Shown here: positions 1 to 7,344 of the stretch, in pieces
Numbering within the stretch: position 1 is the stretch's first letter
How the letters are laid out: the number at the start of each line of letters is the position of its first letter
NCBI GenBank assembly: GCA_013816855.1
Contig: JACDDT010000002.1
Location: 29,378-79,541, forward strand
Length of the DNA stretch: 50,164 nucleotides
Reading direction: 5' to 3'
Source of the DNA: Gemmatimonadaceae bacterium
Lineage (GTDB): Bacteria > Gemmatimonadota > Gemmatimonadetes > Gemmatimonadales > Gemmatimonadaceae
Notes under the pieces: generated by a model
Seen by the model: only the letters and a program-made list of their open reading frames with translations
The model's database searches: none
Told to the model about the DNA's origin: nothing
Position numbers and translations under genes: made by a program

Positions 1-2
1 GG

Positions 3-608
3 GATCCGGGGGTGATAGACTCGCGCACAATCGAATTTCCTAACGGCCGCCTTGTCTCGCGATCCATCGACGACCGTATCGGCGCCTACGTCGTTCTCGA
101 AGCGGCCCGCCGCTACGCCGAAAAACCCGGTGCCGCGCGTGTCGTGGCTGTCGCGACGACGCAGGAAGAAATCGCCGCCCACGGCGGAGGCGCCGGTGTG
201 TGCGCCACGTGCATCGGCCCACAAATGGCGATCGTCGTTGACGTCACTTTCGCCATCGATCATCCCGGCCTAGAAAAGAAAGAGCACGGTGAAGCCAAGA
301 TCGACGGAGGCCCGGTGCTCACCCGCGGCTCGATCATCTCACCAGTTGTCTTCAATCTTCTTCGCGACACAGCTGAAGCGAATTCAATTCCCTTCTCTCT
401 TCAAGCAGCGGGCCGCGACACCGGTACCGACGCGGACGCGATCCACATCGCGCGAGAGGGGGTTCCAACCGGGCTCGTTTCCGTTCCAAACCGGTACATG
501 CATTCGCCGAACGAGCTCATCAGTCTCGAAGATCTGAATCGCACTGCCGAGCTCATCGCGCAGACGTGCCGGAAGGTGACGGCGAAAACGGACTTCACAG
601 CGCGCTGA
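3..608 (+). CDS. M42 family metallopeptidase (glutamyl aminopeptidase / endoglucanase-like), 5'-truncated by the window
   Basis: The reading frame is open to the left edge, so the N-terminal half, including the first metal-binding His-x-Asp, lies outside. What remains is the C-terminal half of an M42 dinuclear-metal aminopeptidase: the DDRIGAY segment carrying a bridging Asp, the TTQEEIAAHG segment whose first Glu is the family's catalytic base, a DVTFAID metal-ligand segment, and the C-terminal RYMHSPNE segment with the last metal His. M42 enzymes are cytosolic tetrahedral peptidases trimming N-terminal residues from short peptides. The stop codon overlaps the start of the next gene (TGATG), so this peptidase and the iminopeptidase-like hydrolase are probably translated as a pair for peptide catabolism. 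Substrate preference cannot be read from this fragment. Confidence 0.9.
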   Translation, partial: DPGVIDSRTIEFPNGRLVSRSIDDRIGAYVVLEAARRYAEKPGAARVVAVATTQEEIAAHGGGAGVCATCIGPQMAIVVDVTFAIDHPGLEKKEHGEAKIDGGPVLTRGSIISPVVFNLLRDTAEANSIPFSLQAAGRDTGTDADAIHIAREGVPTGLVSVPNRYMHSPNELISLEDLNRTAELIAQTCRKVTAKTDFTAR

Positions 609-1486
609 TGCCGCAGCCAATCCCTCCGCCGCGTGAGGAGGGATACACCAGCACCACCGCTGTTCCGCTCTACTGGGCGGCGTACGGTAACAAGGGAGCG
701 CCTCGGCTTCTCGTTCTTCACGGTGGTCCCGGCGCCGAGCACTGTTACCTGCTGCCACAGCTCCTGCACCTCGGAGCGGAGTACGATCTGCTTTTCTACG
801 ATCAGCGAGGCGGTGGAAAATCGAACACCGGTGCGACCGATCCGATTTCGTGGCAGACCCAGGTAGAGGACCTCTCAGCGGTAGTTCGCGAATTTTCGCT
901 GGAGCGGCCGTCCATCGTCGCGTACTCGTTCGGCGCGCTCATCACGCTCAAGTACCTCACCGAATCGTACTCGCACCCTGGGATGGCGAAGCCTAAGCGG
1001 CTGGTGTTGCTCGACCCCGCGCCGTTGACGCGCGAGTATCGGAAAGTCTTCGAGGATGAGTTTTCCCGGCGGAACCGGGCGCCCGAAATTCTGCGCATGC
1101 GTGAGGAGCTCAACGCTTCAGGCCTTCGTGAGAACGATCCCGCGGCTTACCGCCAGCGCGCGTTCGAGCTTGGCGTCGCGGGTTACTTCGCCGATCCGCG
1201 CCGAGCCAACGATCTGACGCCGTTCCGAGTGGTGGGACGCGTACAGCAATCCGTTTGGGAGAGTCTCGGCGACTTCGACATCATTTCCGCACTGAAGAAG
1301 GCGGATTTCCCGGTTCTCATCGTTCACGGAAGTGACGATCCCATCCCCGTGGCGTCATCTACTCAAGCAGCGGAACGACTGCGCGCGCAGCTCGTGGTTC
1401 TGGACGACTGCGGACATGTGCCGTACGTTGAGCAGCCGATCAAGCTCTTCACCGCCGTCGACGCTTTTCTCGCGGAGACGGAATAG
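608..1486 (+). CDS. Alpha/beta hydrolase, proline iminopeptidase-like
   Basis: This 292-residue alpha/beta hydrolase has the HGGPG oxyanion motif (residues 38-42) and DQRGGGKS segment typical of the prolyl aminopeptidase branch (S33). The predicted nucleophile is Ser107 in AYSFGA, the acid Asp244 in HGSDDP and the base His270 in CGHVPY, so the triad is complete. The nucleophile elbow begins with Ala instead of the usual Gly. The start at 608 was chosen because its ATG overlaps the preceding TGA by one base. A frame extension to 566 would run deep into the upstream gene. No signal peptide is seen, so it is cytosolic. Pairing with the M42 peptidase suggests release of N-terminal residues from small peptides, but related esterases and epoxide hydrolases share the fold, so the substrate is inferred. 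Confidence 0.85.
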   Translation: MPQPIPPPREEGYTSTTAVPLYWAAYGNKGAPRLLVLHGGPGAEHCYLLPQLLHLGAEYDLLFYDQRGGGKSNTGATDPISWQTQVEDLSAVVREFSLERPSIVAYSFGALITLKYLTESYSHPGMAKPKRLVLLDPAPLTREYRKVFEDEFSRRNRAPEILRMREELNASGLRENDPAAYRQRAFELGVAGYFADPRRANDLTPFRVVGRVQQSVWESLGDFDIISALKKADFPVLIVHGSDDPIPVASSTQAAERLRAQLVVLDDCGHVPYVEQPIKLFTAVDAFLAETE

Positions 1487-1509
1487 GTCGGAACCACGAG
1501 CGGGTGTAA

Positions 1510-1962
1510 ATGGCAGATTTCGGAGTCATTCAGCATTCAATTGGAACGGTCGAGGTGGATGAGAAGACGTACAACGTCTCACTCCGCCTCGCATACGACG
1601 GCATCGAGTATATCGGCCGGCTCTGGTTCGCTGACGCCTCTACCGACACGATCGGCATCCCCGATCACGGCGCCATTCCTGGACGGAGCGTGGAAGAAGC
1701 GCTCGAGCACGCGCGCCGCTTCACCGCGGATGATCTGAAGCGCCGCTGCCATCGCGCGCTCGCCGAAAAACGCCGTTACATCAGACTCCGCCGAGCCACT
1801 GAAGACATTCTCGTCAACATCAAATACATGAACCGTGTCGGGGTCAACATGCGAGGCGGTATGCTCGACGCCGAGGGTGCGAGCCAGGAGCTCGACCTGA
1901 TCAGGCGGCAGATCGAAGAGATCGTGAAGACGCTTCCCTCTCACGCCGGAATCGAAGGCTAG
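1510..1962 (+). CDS. Conserved hypothetical protein, 150 aa, function unknown
   Basis: I do not recognise a named family. The protein is soluble, with no signal peptide or membrane segment. The first 50 residues look like beta strands (VEVDEKTYNVSLRLAYDG, then EYIGRLWFAD). The rest is mainly helical and charged (EEALEHARRF, DDLKRRCHRALAEKRRY) and ends with a probable coiled helix (ASQELDLIRRQIEEIVKTL). It follows the hydrolase by 23 nt and precedes the polX promoter, so it could be the last gene of the upstream unit. Codon use matches its neighbours, which supports a real gene. No Shine-Dalgarno stands out before the ATG. Confidence 0.7.
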   Translation: MADFGVIQHSIGTVEVDEKTYNVSLRLAYDGIEYIGRLWFADASTDTIGIPDHGAIPGRSVEEALEHARRFTADDLKRRCHRALAEKRRYIRLRRATEDILVNIKYMNRVGVNMRGGMLDAEGASQELDLIRRQIEEIVKTLPSHAGIEG

Positions 1963-1972
1963 AAGACCCTTC

Positions 1973-1978
1973 TATATT
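1973..1978 (+). promoter_or_regulatory. Candidate -10 element for a leaderless polX transcript
   Basis: TATATT lies five bases before the polX ATG at 1984. With usual -10 to start-site spacing, transcription would begin at or within two bases of the A of the ATG, and there is no Shine-Dalgarno between. No convincing -35 box is seen at 17 bp. This is inference from spacing only. Confidence 0.35.
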
Positions 1979-1983
1979 GCGGG

Positions 1984-3717
1984 ATGGACTCGCGATCGGG
2001 GGCCCACGTCCTCTCGCAAATAGGCGAGCTGCTCGAAGCAAAGGGCGCCCAGCGCTTCAAAGCGAAGGCATACATCCGCGCCGCGCGCGCCGTCGTCTCG
2101 CTCGACACCGACGACCTTGGCGCGCTGCTGCAATCAGGTGAGCTCGCGGCAACATCGGGCATTGGTCCCGCGACACTGTCGGTCATTCGCGATCTCGTCG
2201 AGACGGGAGAGTCGTCGTATCTCGCGCAGCTTCGTGAAGGTGTGCCGGAAGGCCTCGTTGGGTTGATGCGCGTGAAGGGCCTCACTCCAGCGCGCATTCA
2301 GCTCATTCATAACGAGCTCGGCATCGAAAACGCCGAAGAGCTCGCGGCAGCGGCGCGCGACGGACGCCTCGCAACACTGCCGAAGATCGGCGAGAAAACC
2401 GCGGCTGTGATTCTACGCAGTCTCGAGTTCAGGAAGCGCAGCGCGAAGATGGCACGGTATCCCGTCGCAGCAATAGAGGCGGAAATCCTTCGCAGCTCGG
2501 TTGAAAAACACCCCGGCGTTTCACGCGCGATAATCGCGGGGTCTGTCCGCCGCTTCAACGAGATTGCCGCCGACCTCGATATCGCCGCGGAGTGCACCGA
2601 TGACCCGGTAAAGGTCGCCGATTCATTCGCGCGCTCACCCGGCGTAAAAAGCGCCGCACGATCCGCCGACAAAAAGTCCGCGATGATTGAGTTTGTAGAT
2701 GGAACCCTCTTCGACATTCATTGCGCGCCCAAGGCCGGGTTCCCCGTTGCGCTCTGGCGCGCGACCGGAAGCCAGGCGCACGTCGACGCCGTCATCGCGT
2801 ATCTCGAGAAGAAAGGGTTCAGCCTCGACGGGGTGACGCTCATCGGAAAAAACGGCAAGCCCGTTCGGATTGCGACTGAGGACGCTTTTTACAAGGCGAT
2901 AGGACTGGAGCCCATTCCGCCCGAGCTGCGCGAAGGGCGGGGAGAAGTGGAAGCGGCGGCAAGGTCATCGCTGCCGGACCTCGTTTCTTTCGAGGCAATT
3001 CAAGGCGTCCTCCACTCCCACAGCGAGTACTCTGACGGAACCGCGACGATCGCGGAAATGGCGAAAGCTGCCAGAGAGCGCGGCTGGAGCTACATCGGAA
3101 TCTCCGATCATTCCGAAGCCGCGTTTTACGCCGGCGGCCTCAAGCGCGACGACGTTCTAAGACAGCACGACGAGATCGACGAGCTGAACGCGAAGTCGCG
3201 CTGCTTCACCATCCTCAAAGGGATCGAAGCGGACATCCTTGCTGACGGCCGGCTCGATTACGACGCAGATCTTCTCGATCGCTTCGATTTCGTCATCGGC
3301 TCCATTCACTCCCGCTTCAGCATGGAGCGCGACAAGATGACGGCGCGCGTCCTCGCCGCGATGGACGATCCGCATCTCACCATCCTCGCGCATCCGACAG
3401 GCCGACTACTCCTCTCGCGAGAGGGATATTCAATAGATCTCGACGCGGTGATCGAAAAAGCCGCCGAGCAGCGCGTGGCGATCGAGATCAACGCCGACCC
3501 GCATCGCCTCGATATGGATTGGCGCCACTGTCACCACGCCAAGGACCTCGGCGTGATCTTCGAGATAGGACCCGACGCCCATTCGATAGCGAGCCTGGAC
3601 AACGTGCACTTCGGCATTGGCATGGCGCGCAAAGGATGGCTCGAGGCCGGCGATATTCTCAATGCGAGGAGCGTGAAAGAAGTTCTGAATTTCGCGCGAG
3701 CGAGAAAATCCCGATGA
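1984..3717 (+). CDS. polX: Family X DNA polymerase with C-terminal PHP domain (bacterial PolX)
   Basis: This is a 577-residue bacterial PolX, the gap-filling polymerase/3'-5' exonuclease of base-excision repair. Domains in order: an N-terminal 8-kDa-like region with helix-hairpin-helix segments (about 50-145, including LPKIGEKTA at 132-140); a nucleotidyltransferase domain with GSVRRFNEIAADLDI, which supplies catalytic Asp197 and Asp199, plus Asp244 in TLFDIHC; and a PHP domain from about 342 with LHSHSEYSDG, ISDHSE, GIEADI, GSIHSRF, LAHPTGR and a late DAHS. All three polymerase carboxylates and the PHP metal ligands appear present, so both activities should be intact. The usual Gly after GSxRR is Phe. 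Its TGA overlaps the nth ATG (ATGA), which implies translational coupling of two BER enzymes. The length fits the family (about 570). Confidence 0.95.
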   Translation: MDSRSGAHVLSQIGELLEAKGAQRFKAKAYIRAARAVVSLDTDDLGALLQSGELAATSGIGPATLSVIRDLVETGESSYLAQLREGVPEGLVGLMRVKGLTPARIQLIHNELGIENAEELAAAARDGRLATLPKIGEKTAAVILRSLEFRKRSAKMARYPVAAIEAEILRSSVEKHPGVSRAIIAGSVRRFNEIAADLDIAAECTDDPVKVADSFARSPGVKSAARSADKKSAMIEFVDGTLFDIHCAPKAGFPVALWRATGSQAHVDAVIAYLEKKGFSLDGVTLIGKNGKPVRIATEDAFYKAIGLEPIPPELREGRGEVEAAARSSLPDLVSFEAIQGVLHSHSEYSDGTATIAEMAKAARERGWSYIGISDHSEAAFYAGGLKRDDVLRQHDEIDELNAKSRCFTILKGIEADILADGRLDYDADLLDRFDFVIGSIHSRFSMERDKMTARVLAAMDDPHLTILAHPTGRLLLSREGYSIDLDAVIEKAAEQRVAIEINADPHRLDMDWRHCHHAKDLGVIFEIGPDAHSIASLDNVHFGIGMARKGWLEAGDILNARSVKEVLNFARARKSR

Positions 3718-4394
3718 AGAAAGTCGCCGTGCGGGTAGTGAGGCGAAGGAAGAAGGTCGTGCCCCCGCTGCAAGAGCGCGCCGATCTGATTTACAAGCGG
3801 CTCAACAAGGAATATCCAGACGCGCGCTGCGAGCTGGATTACGGGAATTCGCTGCAGCTGCTTATGGCGACCATACTGAGCGCGCAGTGCACCGACAAGC
3901 GCGTGAACATCGTGACACCTGCTCTCTTCAAGAGATATCCCGATGCGGGCGCGCTCGCCGATGCGAATCCCGAGGAAGTGGAAGACCTCATTCGCACTAC
4001 CGGGTTCTTCAGAAACAAAACCAAAAGCCTCCTCGGCATGGCGAGAGGGGTCTTCGAGCGGCACCGCGGGGAGATTCCAAACACGATGGACGCGCTCACG
4101 AAGCTACCGGGCGTCGGCAGAAAAACCGCGAACGTCATTCTTGGAAACGCCTTTGGGATCAATGAAGGCGTGGTAGTGGATACCCACGTCGGCAGGCTCA
4201 GCCTGCGGCTCGGACTCACCCGGCAGACCGATCCCGTAAAGGTCGAGCTTCAGCTCATGAAATTGTTTCCGAAGAAGGTGTGGACGAAGCTTTCACACCT
4301 TTTGATTTTCCACGGGCGGCGCGTCTGCATCGCGCGGGCGCCGAAATGCGAGATGTGCATTCTCAATGACATCTGCCCGTCGAGCCGCGTTTGA
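3714..4394 (+). CDS. nth: Endonuclease III (DNA glycosylase/AP lyase)
   Basis: This 226-residue enzyme excises oxidised pyrimidines and cuts the abasic site by beta-elimination. The helix-hairpin-helix LPGVGRKTANVILGNAFG contains catalytic Lys137, and VVVDTHVGRL contains catalytic Asp156. The C-terminal iron-sulfur loop is complete: Cys205, Cys212, Cys215 and Cys221 in the canonical C-x6-C-x2-C-x5-C spacing. The ATG at 3714 overlaps the polX stop by four bases. Longer in-frame extensions upstream lie inside polX and are rejected. The N-terminus has a basic stretch (VVRRRKKVV) of about 15 residues beyond the E. coli enzyme. The polX-nth order puts lesion removal and gap filling in one transcript. 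Confidence 0.96.
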   Translation: MKKVAVRVVRRRKKVVPPLQERADLIYKRLNKEYPDARCELDYGNSLQLLMATILSAQCTDKRVNIVTPALFKRYPDAGALADANPEEVEDLIRTTGFFRNKTKSLLGMARGVFERHRGEIPNTMDALTKLPGVGRKTANVILGNAFGINEGVVVDTHVGRLSLRLGLTRQTDPVKVELQLMKLFPKKVWTKLSHLLIFHGRRVCIARAPKCEMCILNDICPSSRV

Positions 4395-4430
4395 TGTATT
4401 CTTTTGCCACCCGATAACCCGACCACGACA

Positions 4431-4913
4431 ATGACAAAAACAGCAACTATAGAAACCGACCGCGGCACGATGGTGGCCGACCTTTTTGAAAAGGACGCGC
4501 CGAAGACGGTGGCCAACTTCGAGAAGCTCGCCAATTCCGGCTTCTACGACGGCACGAAGTTCCACCGCGTGATTCCCGGCTTCATGGTCCAAGGCGGCGA
4601 CCCTTACTCCAAGGGCGGTGAGGACGCGAAGGGGCCCGTCGGCACGGGCGGCCCGGGCTGGAAGATTCCCTGCGAGACTGACGGCAATCCGAACAAGCAC
4701 GAGGTCGGCGCGCTCTCAATGGCGCACGCCGGTAAGAACACCGGTGGAAGCCAATTTTTCATCGTTCTCGACGAAGGCGCGACTCGGCACCTGAACGGCG
4801 TGCACACCGTTTTCGGAAAAATGACCACCGGCCTCGACATCATTCCGAAAATCCGCCAGAACGATGCGATCAAGAGCATCCGCATCAGCGGCGGAGCCAC
4901 GGCCAATGGCTAA
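4431..4913 (+). CDS. Peptidyl-prolyl cis-trans isomerase, cyclophilin type
   Basis: A 160-residue single-domain cyclophilin without a signal peptide, so probably cytosolic. Cyclophilins accelerate cis-trans isomerisation of Xaa-Pro bonds during folding. Family landmarks are the TVANFEKLA segment, [15 protein letters not shown] with catalytic Arg, GGSQFFIVL and [12 protein letters not shown]. The ATG at 4431 is preferred over a TTG nine codons upstream because it directly begins the conserved TATIETDRG strand. It follows nth by 36 nt and its last eight bases overlap the next small gene, so the four genes polX-nth-cyclophilin-small membrane protein may be one operon. Confidence 0.93.
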   Translation: MTKTATIETDRGTMVADLFEKDAPKTVANFEKLANSGFYDGTKFHRVIPGFMVQGGDPYSKGGEDAKGPVGTGGPGWKIPCETDGNPNKHEVGALSMAHAGKNTGGSQFFIVLDEGATRHLNGVHTVFGKMTTGLDIIPKIRQNDAIKSIRISGGATANG

Positions 4914-5049
4914 AACGAAAACCGACCTCAGCGCAGCGCTCACCGGATTCATACTCGGCGCAGTGGTGCTGTTTCTCGTGGTGACGACGATCGTGATTCT
5001 CACGAACGCGAAGTACCGAAACGAGGCAGCGGCTGAGGCAAAGCACTAA
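4906..5049 (+). CDS. Small single-span membrane protein, 47 aa, unknown
   Basis: The ATG at 4906 lies inside the last codons of the cyclophilin gene (eight-base overlap). The product has a short polar N-terminus ([11 protein letters not shown]), one hydrophobic span at about residues 12-33 ([18 protein letters not shown]) and a charged tail ending in EAAAEAKH. No named family is recognised. The overlap and membrane span support a real gene, while a role can only be guessed. An ATG-less longer reading from 4864 would sit entirely within the cyclophilin and is not favoured. Confidence 0.6.
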   Translation: MAKTKTDLSAALTGFILGAVVLFLVVTTIVILTNAKYRNEAAAEAKH

Positions 5050-5067
5050 CCAGGTCGATGCGGGATT

Positions 5068-5180
5068 AACTGCCACCAACGTCGCGAGACGTGAGAGGCA
5101 CGGAAGCCGAGGTTGGAGAAGCGCACTTCTCCGACACTCGGCTTCGCTACTTCTCGGACCTCGCGTCGTTGGTGGCAGTT
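5068..5180. repeat. Giant intergenic hairpin A (113 nt, imperfect palindrome)
   Basis: Arms of 21 nt at 5068-5088 and 5160-5180 are complementary with a single T/T mismatch. Nine-base arms at 5103-5111 and 5137-5145 pair perfectly. Ten-base arms at 5112-5121 and 5126-5135 pair with one G-T wobble around a CGCA tetraloop at 5122-5125. The unpaired segments between them are 14 nt on each side, so the element is fully symmetric. It sits between the small membrane protein gene and the tetR promoter. It lacks a trailing T-run, so a simple intrinsic terminator is not the obvious reading. Confidence 0.85.
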
Positions 5181-5216
5181 GTGGACCACCCAAGCCCGCC
5201 TCCGCCCGAAAACCCC

Positions 5217-5245
5217 TTGACGCGCCGAACCTATTCCCCTATCCT
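5217..5245 (+). promoter_or_regulatory. Sigma-70-type promoter of tetR
   Basis: TTGACG at 5217-5222 and TATCCT at 5240-5245 are separated by 17 bp, a good vegetative promoter. The predicted start site, near 5252, falls inside the operator palindrome that follows, leaving a leader of about 20 nt before the ATG at 5273 with no evident Shine-Dalgarno sequence. Confidence 0.7.
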
Positions 5246-5246
5246 T

Positions 5247-5260
5247 ACTGACCAGTCAGT
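5247..5260. promoter_or_regulatory. TetR-type operator palindrome
   Basis: ACTGAC-CA-GTCAGT is a perfect 6+2+6 inverted repeat two bases after the -10 hexamer. Location over the transcription start and 12 bp before the tetR start codon fits autorepression, the common arrangement for TetR regulators of efflux genes. Binding is inferred. Confidence 0.7.
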
Positions 5261-5272
5261 TATTTATCAACA

Positions 5273-5944
5273 ATGACCACCAAAACCCCCCACAAAGCCC
5301 GCACGCCCCGTTGGAAGCGGCGGCCTGAGCACCGCCCGGCTCAGATAATCCAGGCCGCGCTTGAGGTTTTTGGGAAAAAGGGGCTCGCTAGAACCCGCTT
5401 GGAGGACATCGCCACCCGCGCCGGCGTCTCGAAAGGCACCATCTACCTCTATTTCGAGAACAAGGAAGCGCTCTTCAAGGAAATGGTTCGGGAGACCGCC
5501 ATCGCGGTCATCGAGCGCGGCGAAGAGCGCCCCACCAGTGGCAGCCCCTCTGATCAACTGCGGTATGTCATGGCTAATCATTGGGAATTCGTCCGGACCC
5601 CGGCCTTCTCGACGATTCACCGGCTGGTCATCGGTGAGCTCCACCAATTTCCAGACCTCGCCCGGTTCTACGCCGACGAAGTCATCACGCGGGGGATGAA
5701 CCTCATTACAGGGATCATCCGCCGCGGCATCGATGCCGGCGAATTCCGCGAGACCGACCCGGCCGCAGCTGCGCGGATGCTGGTTGCCCTCTTCGTGATG
5801 AATGGCGTGTGGTGCGACAAACGCGAGTGCCTGCCCGTCCTCGAAGGACGAACCGACGATCGCGCATTCGCCGACATAAGTGATTTCTATTTCAGCGCGC
5901 TGCGGCCGTCCACGGTCGCGACTGCCCAGGCAGACGGCGCGTGA
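5273..5944 (+). CDS. TetR/AcrR family transcriptional regulator
   Basis: A 223-residue repressor-type protein. The N-terminal helix-turn-helix is unmistakable (TRLEDIATRAGVSKGTIYLYF, about residues 40-62), followed by the typical ENKEALFKEMV. The C-terminal ligand-binding domain resembles the group often annotated TetR_C with an efflux neighbour. A basic N-terminal arm (KTPHKARTPRWKRR) precedes the HTH and may contact the minor groove. It is first in a co-directional run with tolC-like and hlyD-like genes, 19 nt before the tolC-like ATG, so it most likely controls the efflux genes and itself through the operator at 5247-5260. The inducer is unknown. Confidence 0.93.
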   Translation: MTTKTPHKARTPRWKRRPEHRPAQIIQAALEVFGKKGLARTRLEDIATRAGVSKGTIYLYFENKEALFKEMVRETAIAVIERGEERPTSGSPSDQLRYVMANHWEFVRTPAFSTIHRLVIGELHQFPDLARFYADEVITRGMNLITGIIRRGIDAGEFRETDPAAAARMLVALFVMNGVWCDKRECLPVLEGRTDDRAFADISDFYFSALRPSTVATAQADGA

Positions 5945-5963
5945 CAATCGCAACTCTCTCCAC

Positions 5964-7310
5964 ATGAAACTCTACCGAGCTCTCATCGCCGCGATCGCGT
6001 TCTGCCTCGCGCCATCCGTCGCGGCAGCACAGGACTCAACCACTCAGCGCCTCACCCTGAGCGATGCCGTTCGCATCGCCGCCCGCCAAAACGCCAATGT
6101 CGAGGTAGCCCGGCTACGCGCGGACGAAGCGGATGCCCGCGTTCGCGTGCGTCGCGCCGATCTGCTACCGAATGTCAGCTCGTACATTCAGGAAGCGGGA
6201 CGCACTTTCAACACGTCTACTCTCGGGATCGAATTCCCCACAGTCCCCGGACAGAAACCGCTCTTCGACCCGCGTGGCCAGGTTGAAGGTCCGATCAACA
6301 CCACCGATATCCGTGGGCGCTTTCAGCAGAGCCTCTTCGACGCCGGAGCGCTCGCACGCGTACGCGCCGCGAAAGCTTCTGCTCGCTCGAGCGACGCCGA
6401 CGCCGATCAGGCGGCCGAGCTCGCGGCCTCTACCGCGGCCTTCGCGTACGTCCGGACGATGCGCGCCGAGGCGGATCTTCGCGCGCGGCAGGCCGACACT
6501 ACTCTGGCAACGGAACTGCTCGGAATCGCCAAGTCGCAGCTGCAGGCGGGAACTGGCGTAGGCCTCGACGTCACCCGCGCGCGCGCGCAGCTCGCCGCAA
6601 CGAAGGCGAGCCTCATCGCTTCGCGAAACACCCGCGATCGTGCGCAGCTCGATCTGGCGCGCGCTCTTTCTCTGCCCGCCGATACCCGTCTCATCCTCGC
6701 TGACTCACTCGGCGCGAACGCGAACGTCGGCATCGCCGACGAGCCTGCGCTCGTCGCCCAAGCGATGACGAGACGTGCCGATCTGCGCGCAGAGGTTCAG
6801 CGGCTTCGCGCAGCGCAAACTTCGATCTCGGCAGTGCGCGCCGAGCGTTTGCCGACGCTTGGTCTTGTCGCCGATGACGGCGCCATCGGGAAAGTGGGCC
6901 AGCGTCTCCTCAACACGTACACATGGGGATTGCAGCTCACAGTGCCGTTGTTCGACGGATACCGCCGGGAGGGCCGCATTCAGGAACAGTCCGCCATCGC
7001 GGCGGAATCGCAGGCGCGCCTTCGCGATCTCGAGCTTCAAGTTTCCGCTGACGTGCACGGAGCGCTGCTCGACTTGAGCGGTGCGCGGGAGCAGGTGGAC
7101 GCCGCCCGCGAGCGTCTCACGCTCGCCGAACAGGAGCTCTCGCAGGCGAGAGAGCGATTCAACGCCGGTGTGGCAGGGAATGCAGACGTAGTAAACGCTT
7201 CGCTTGCTCTCACTACGTCCCGCTCGCTCGTAATCGACGCGGAGACATCGTACGATCTCGCGCGGGTGGCGCTCGCACGCGCAACCGGCGCCGCGACAGC
7301 ACTTCGATGA
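5964..7310 (+). CDS. TolC family outer-membrane efflux protein
   Basis: This 448-residue protein begins with a cleavable signal peptide (hydrophobic LIAAIAFCLAPSVAAAQD, predicted cut near residue 24), which fixes the start at 5964 instead of the longer frame from 5880 that runs into tetR. The mature part shows the two-fold TolC repeat: LSDAVRIAARQNANVEVARLR near the start, and a second repeat with TRRADLRAEVQRLRAAQ. Long Ala/Arg/Glu-rich helices (RLTLAEQELSQARERFNAGV) will form the periplasmic coiled-coil tunnel. It should be the outer-membrane channel of a tripartite export system with the adaptor encoded next. The actual substrate and the inner-membrane pump are not identified here. Confidence 0.93.
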   Translation: MKLYRALIAAIAFCLAPSVAAAQDSTTQRLTLSDAVRIAARQNANVEVARLRADEADARVRVRRADLLPNVSSYIQEAGRTFNTSTLGIEFPTVPGQKPLFDPRGQVEGPINTTDIRGRFQQSLFDAGALARVRAAKASARSSDADADQAAELAASTAAFAYVRTMRAEADLRARQADTTLATELLGIAKSQLQAGTGVGLDVTRARAQLAATKASLIASRNTRDRAQLDLARALSLPADTRLILADSLGANANVGIADEPALVAQAMTRRADLRAEVQRLRAAQTSISAVRAERLPTLGLVADDGAIGKVGQRLLNTYTWGLQLTVPLFDGYRREGRIQEQSAIAAESQARLRDLELQVSADVHGALLDLSGAREQVDAARERLTLAEQELSQARERFNAGVAGNADVVNASLALTTSRSLVIDAETSYDLARVALARATGAATALR

Positions 7311-7344
7311 GAGCACAATAGATTTCGGAACTCAAAGGAAAGAA

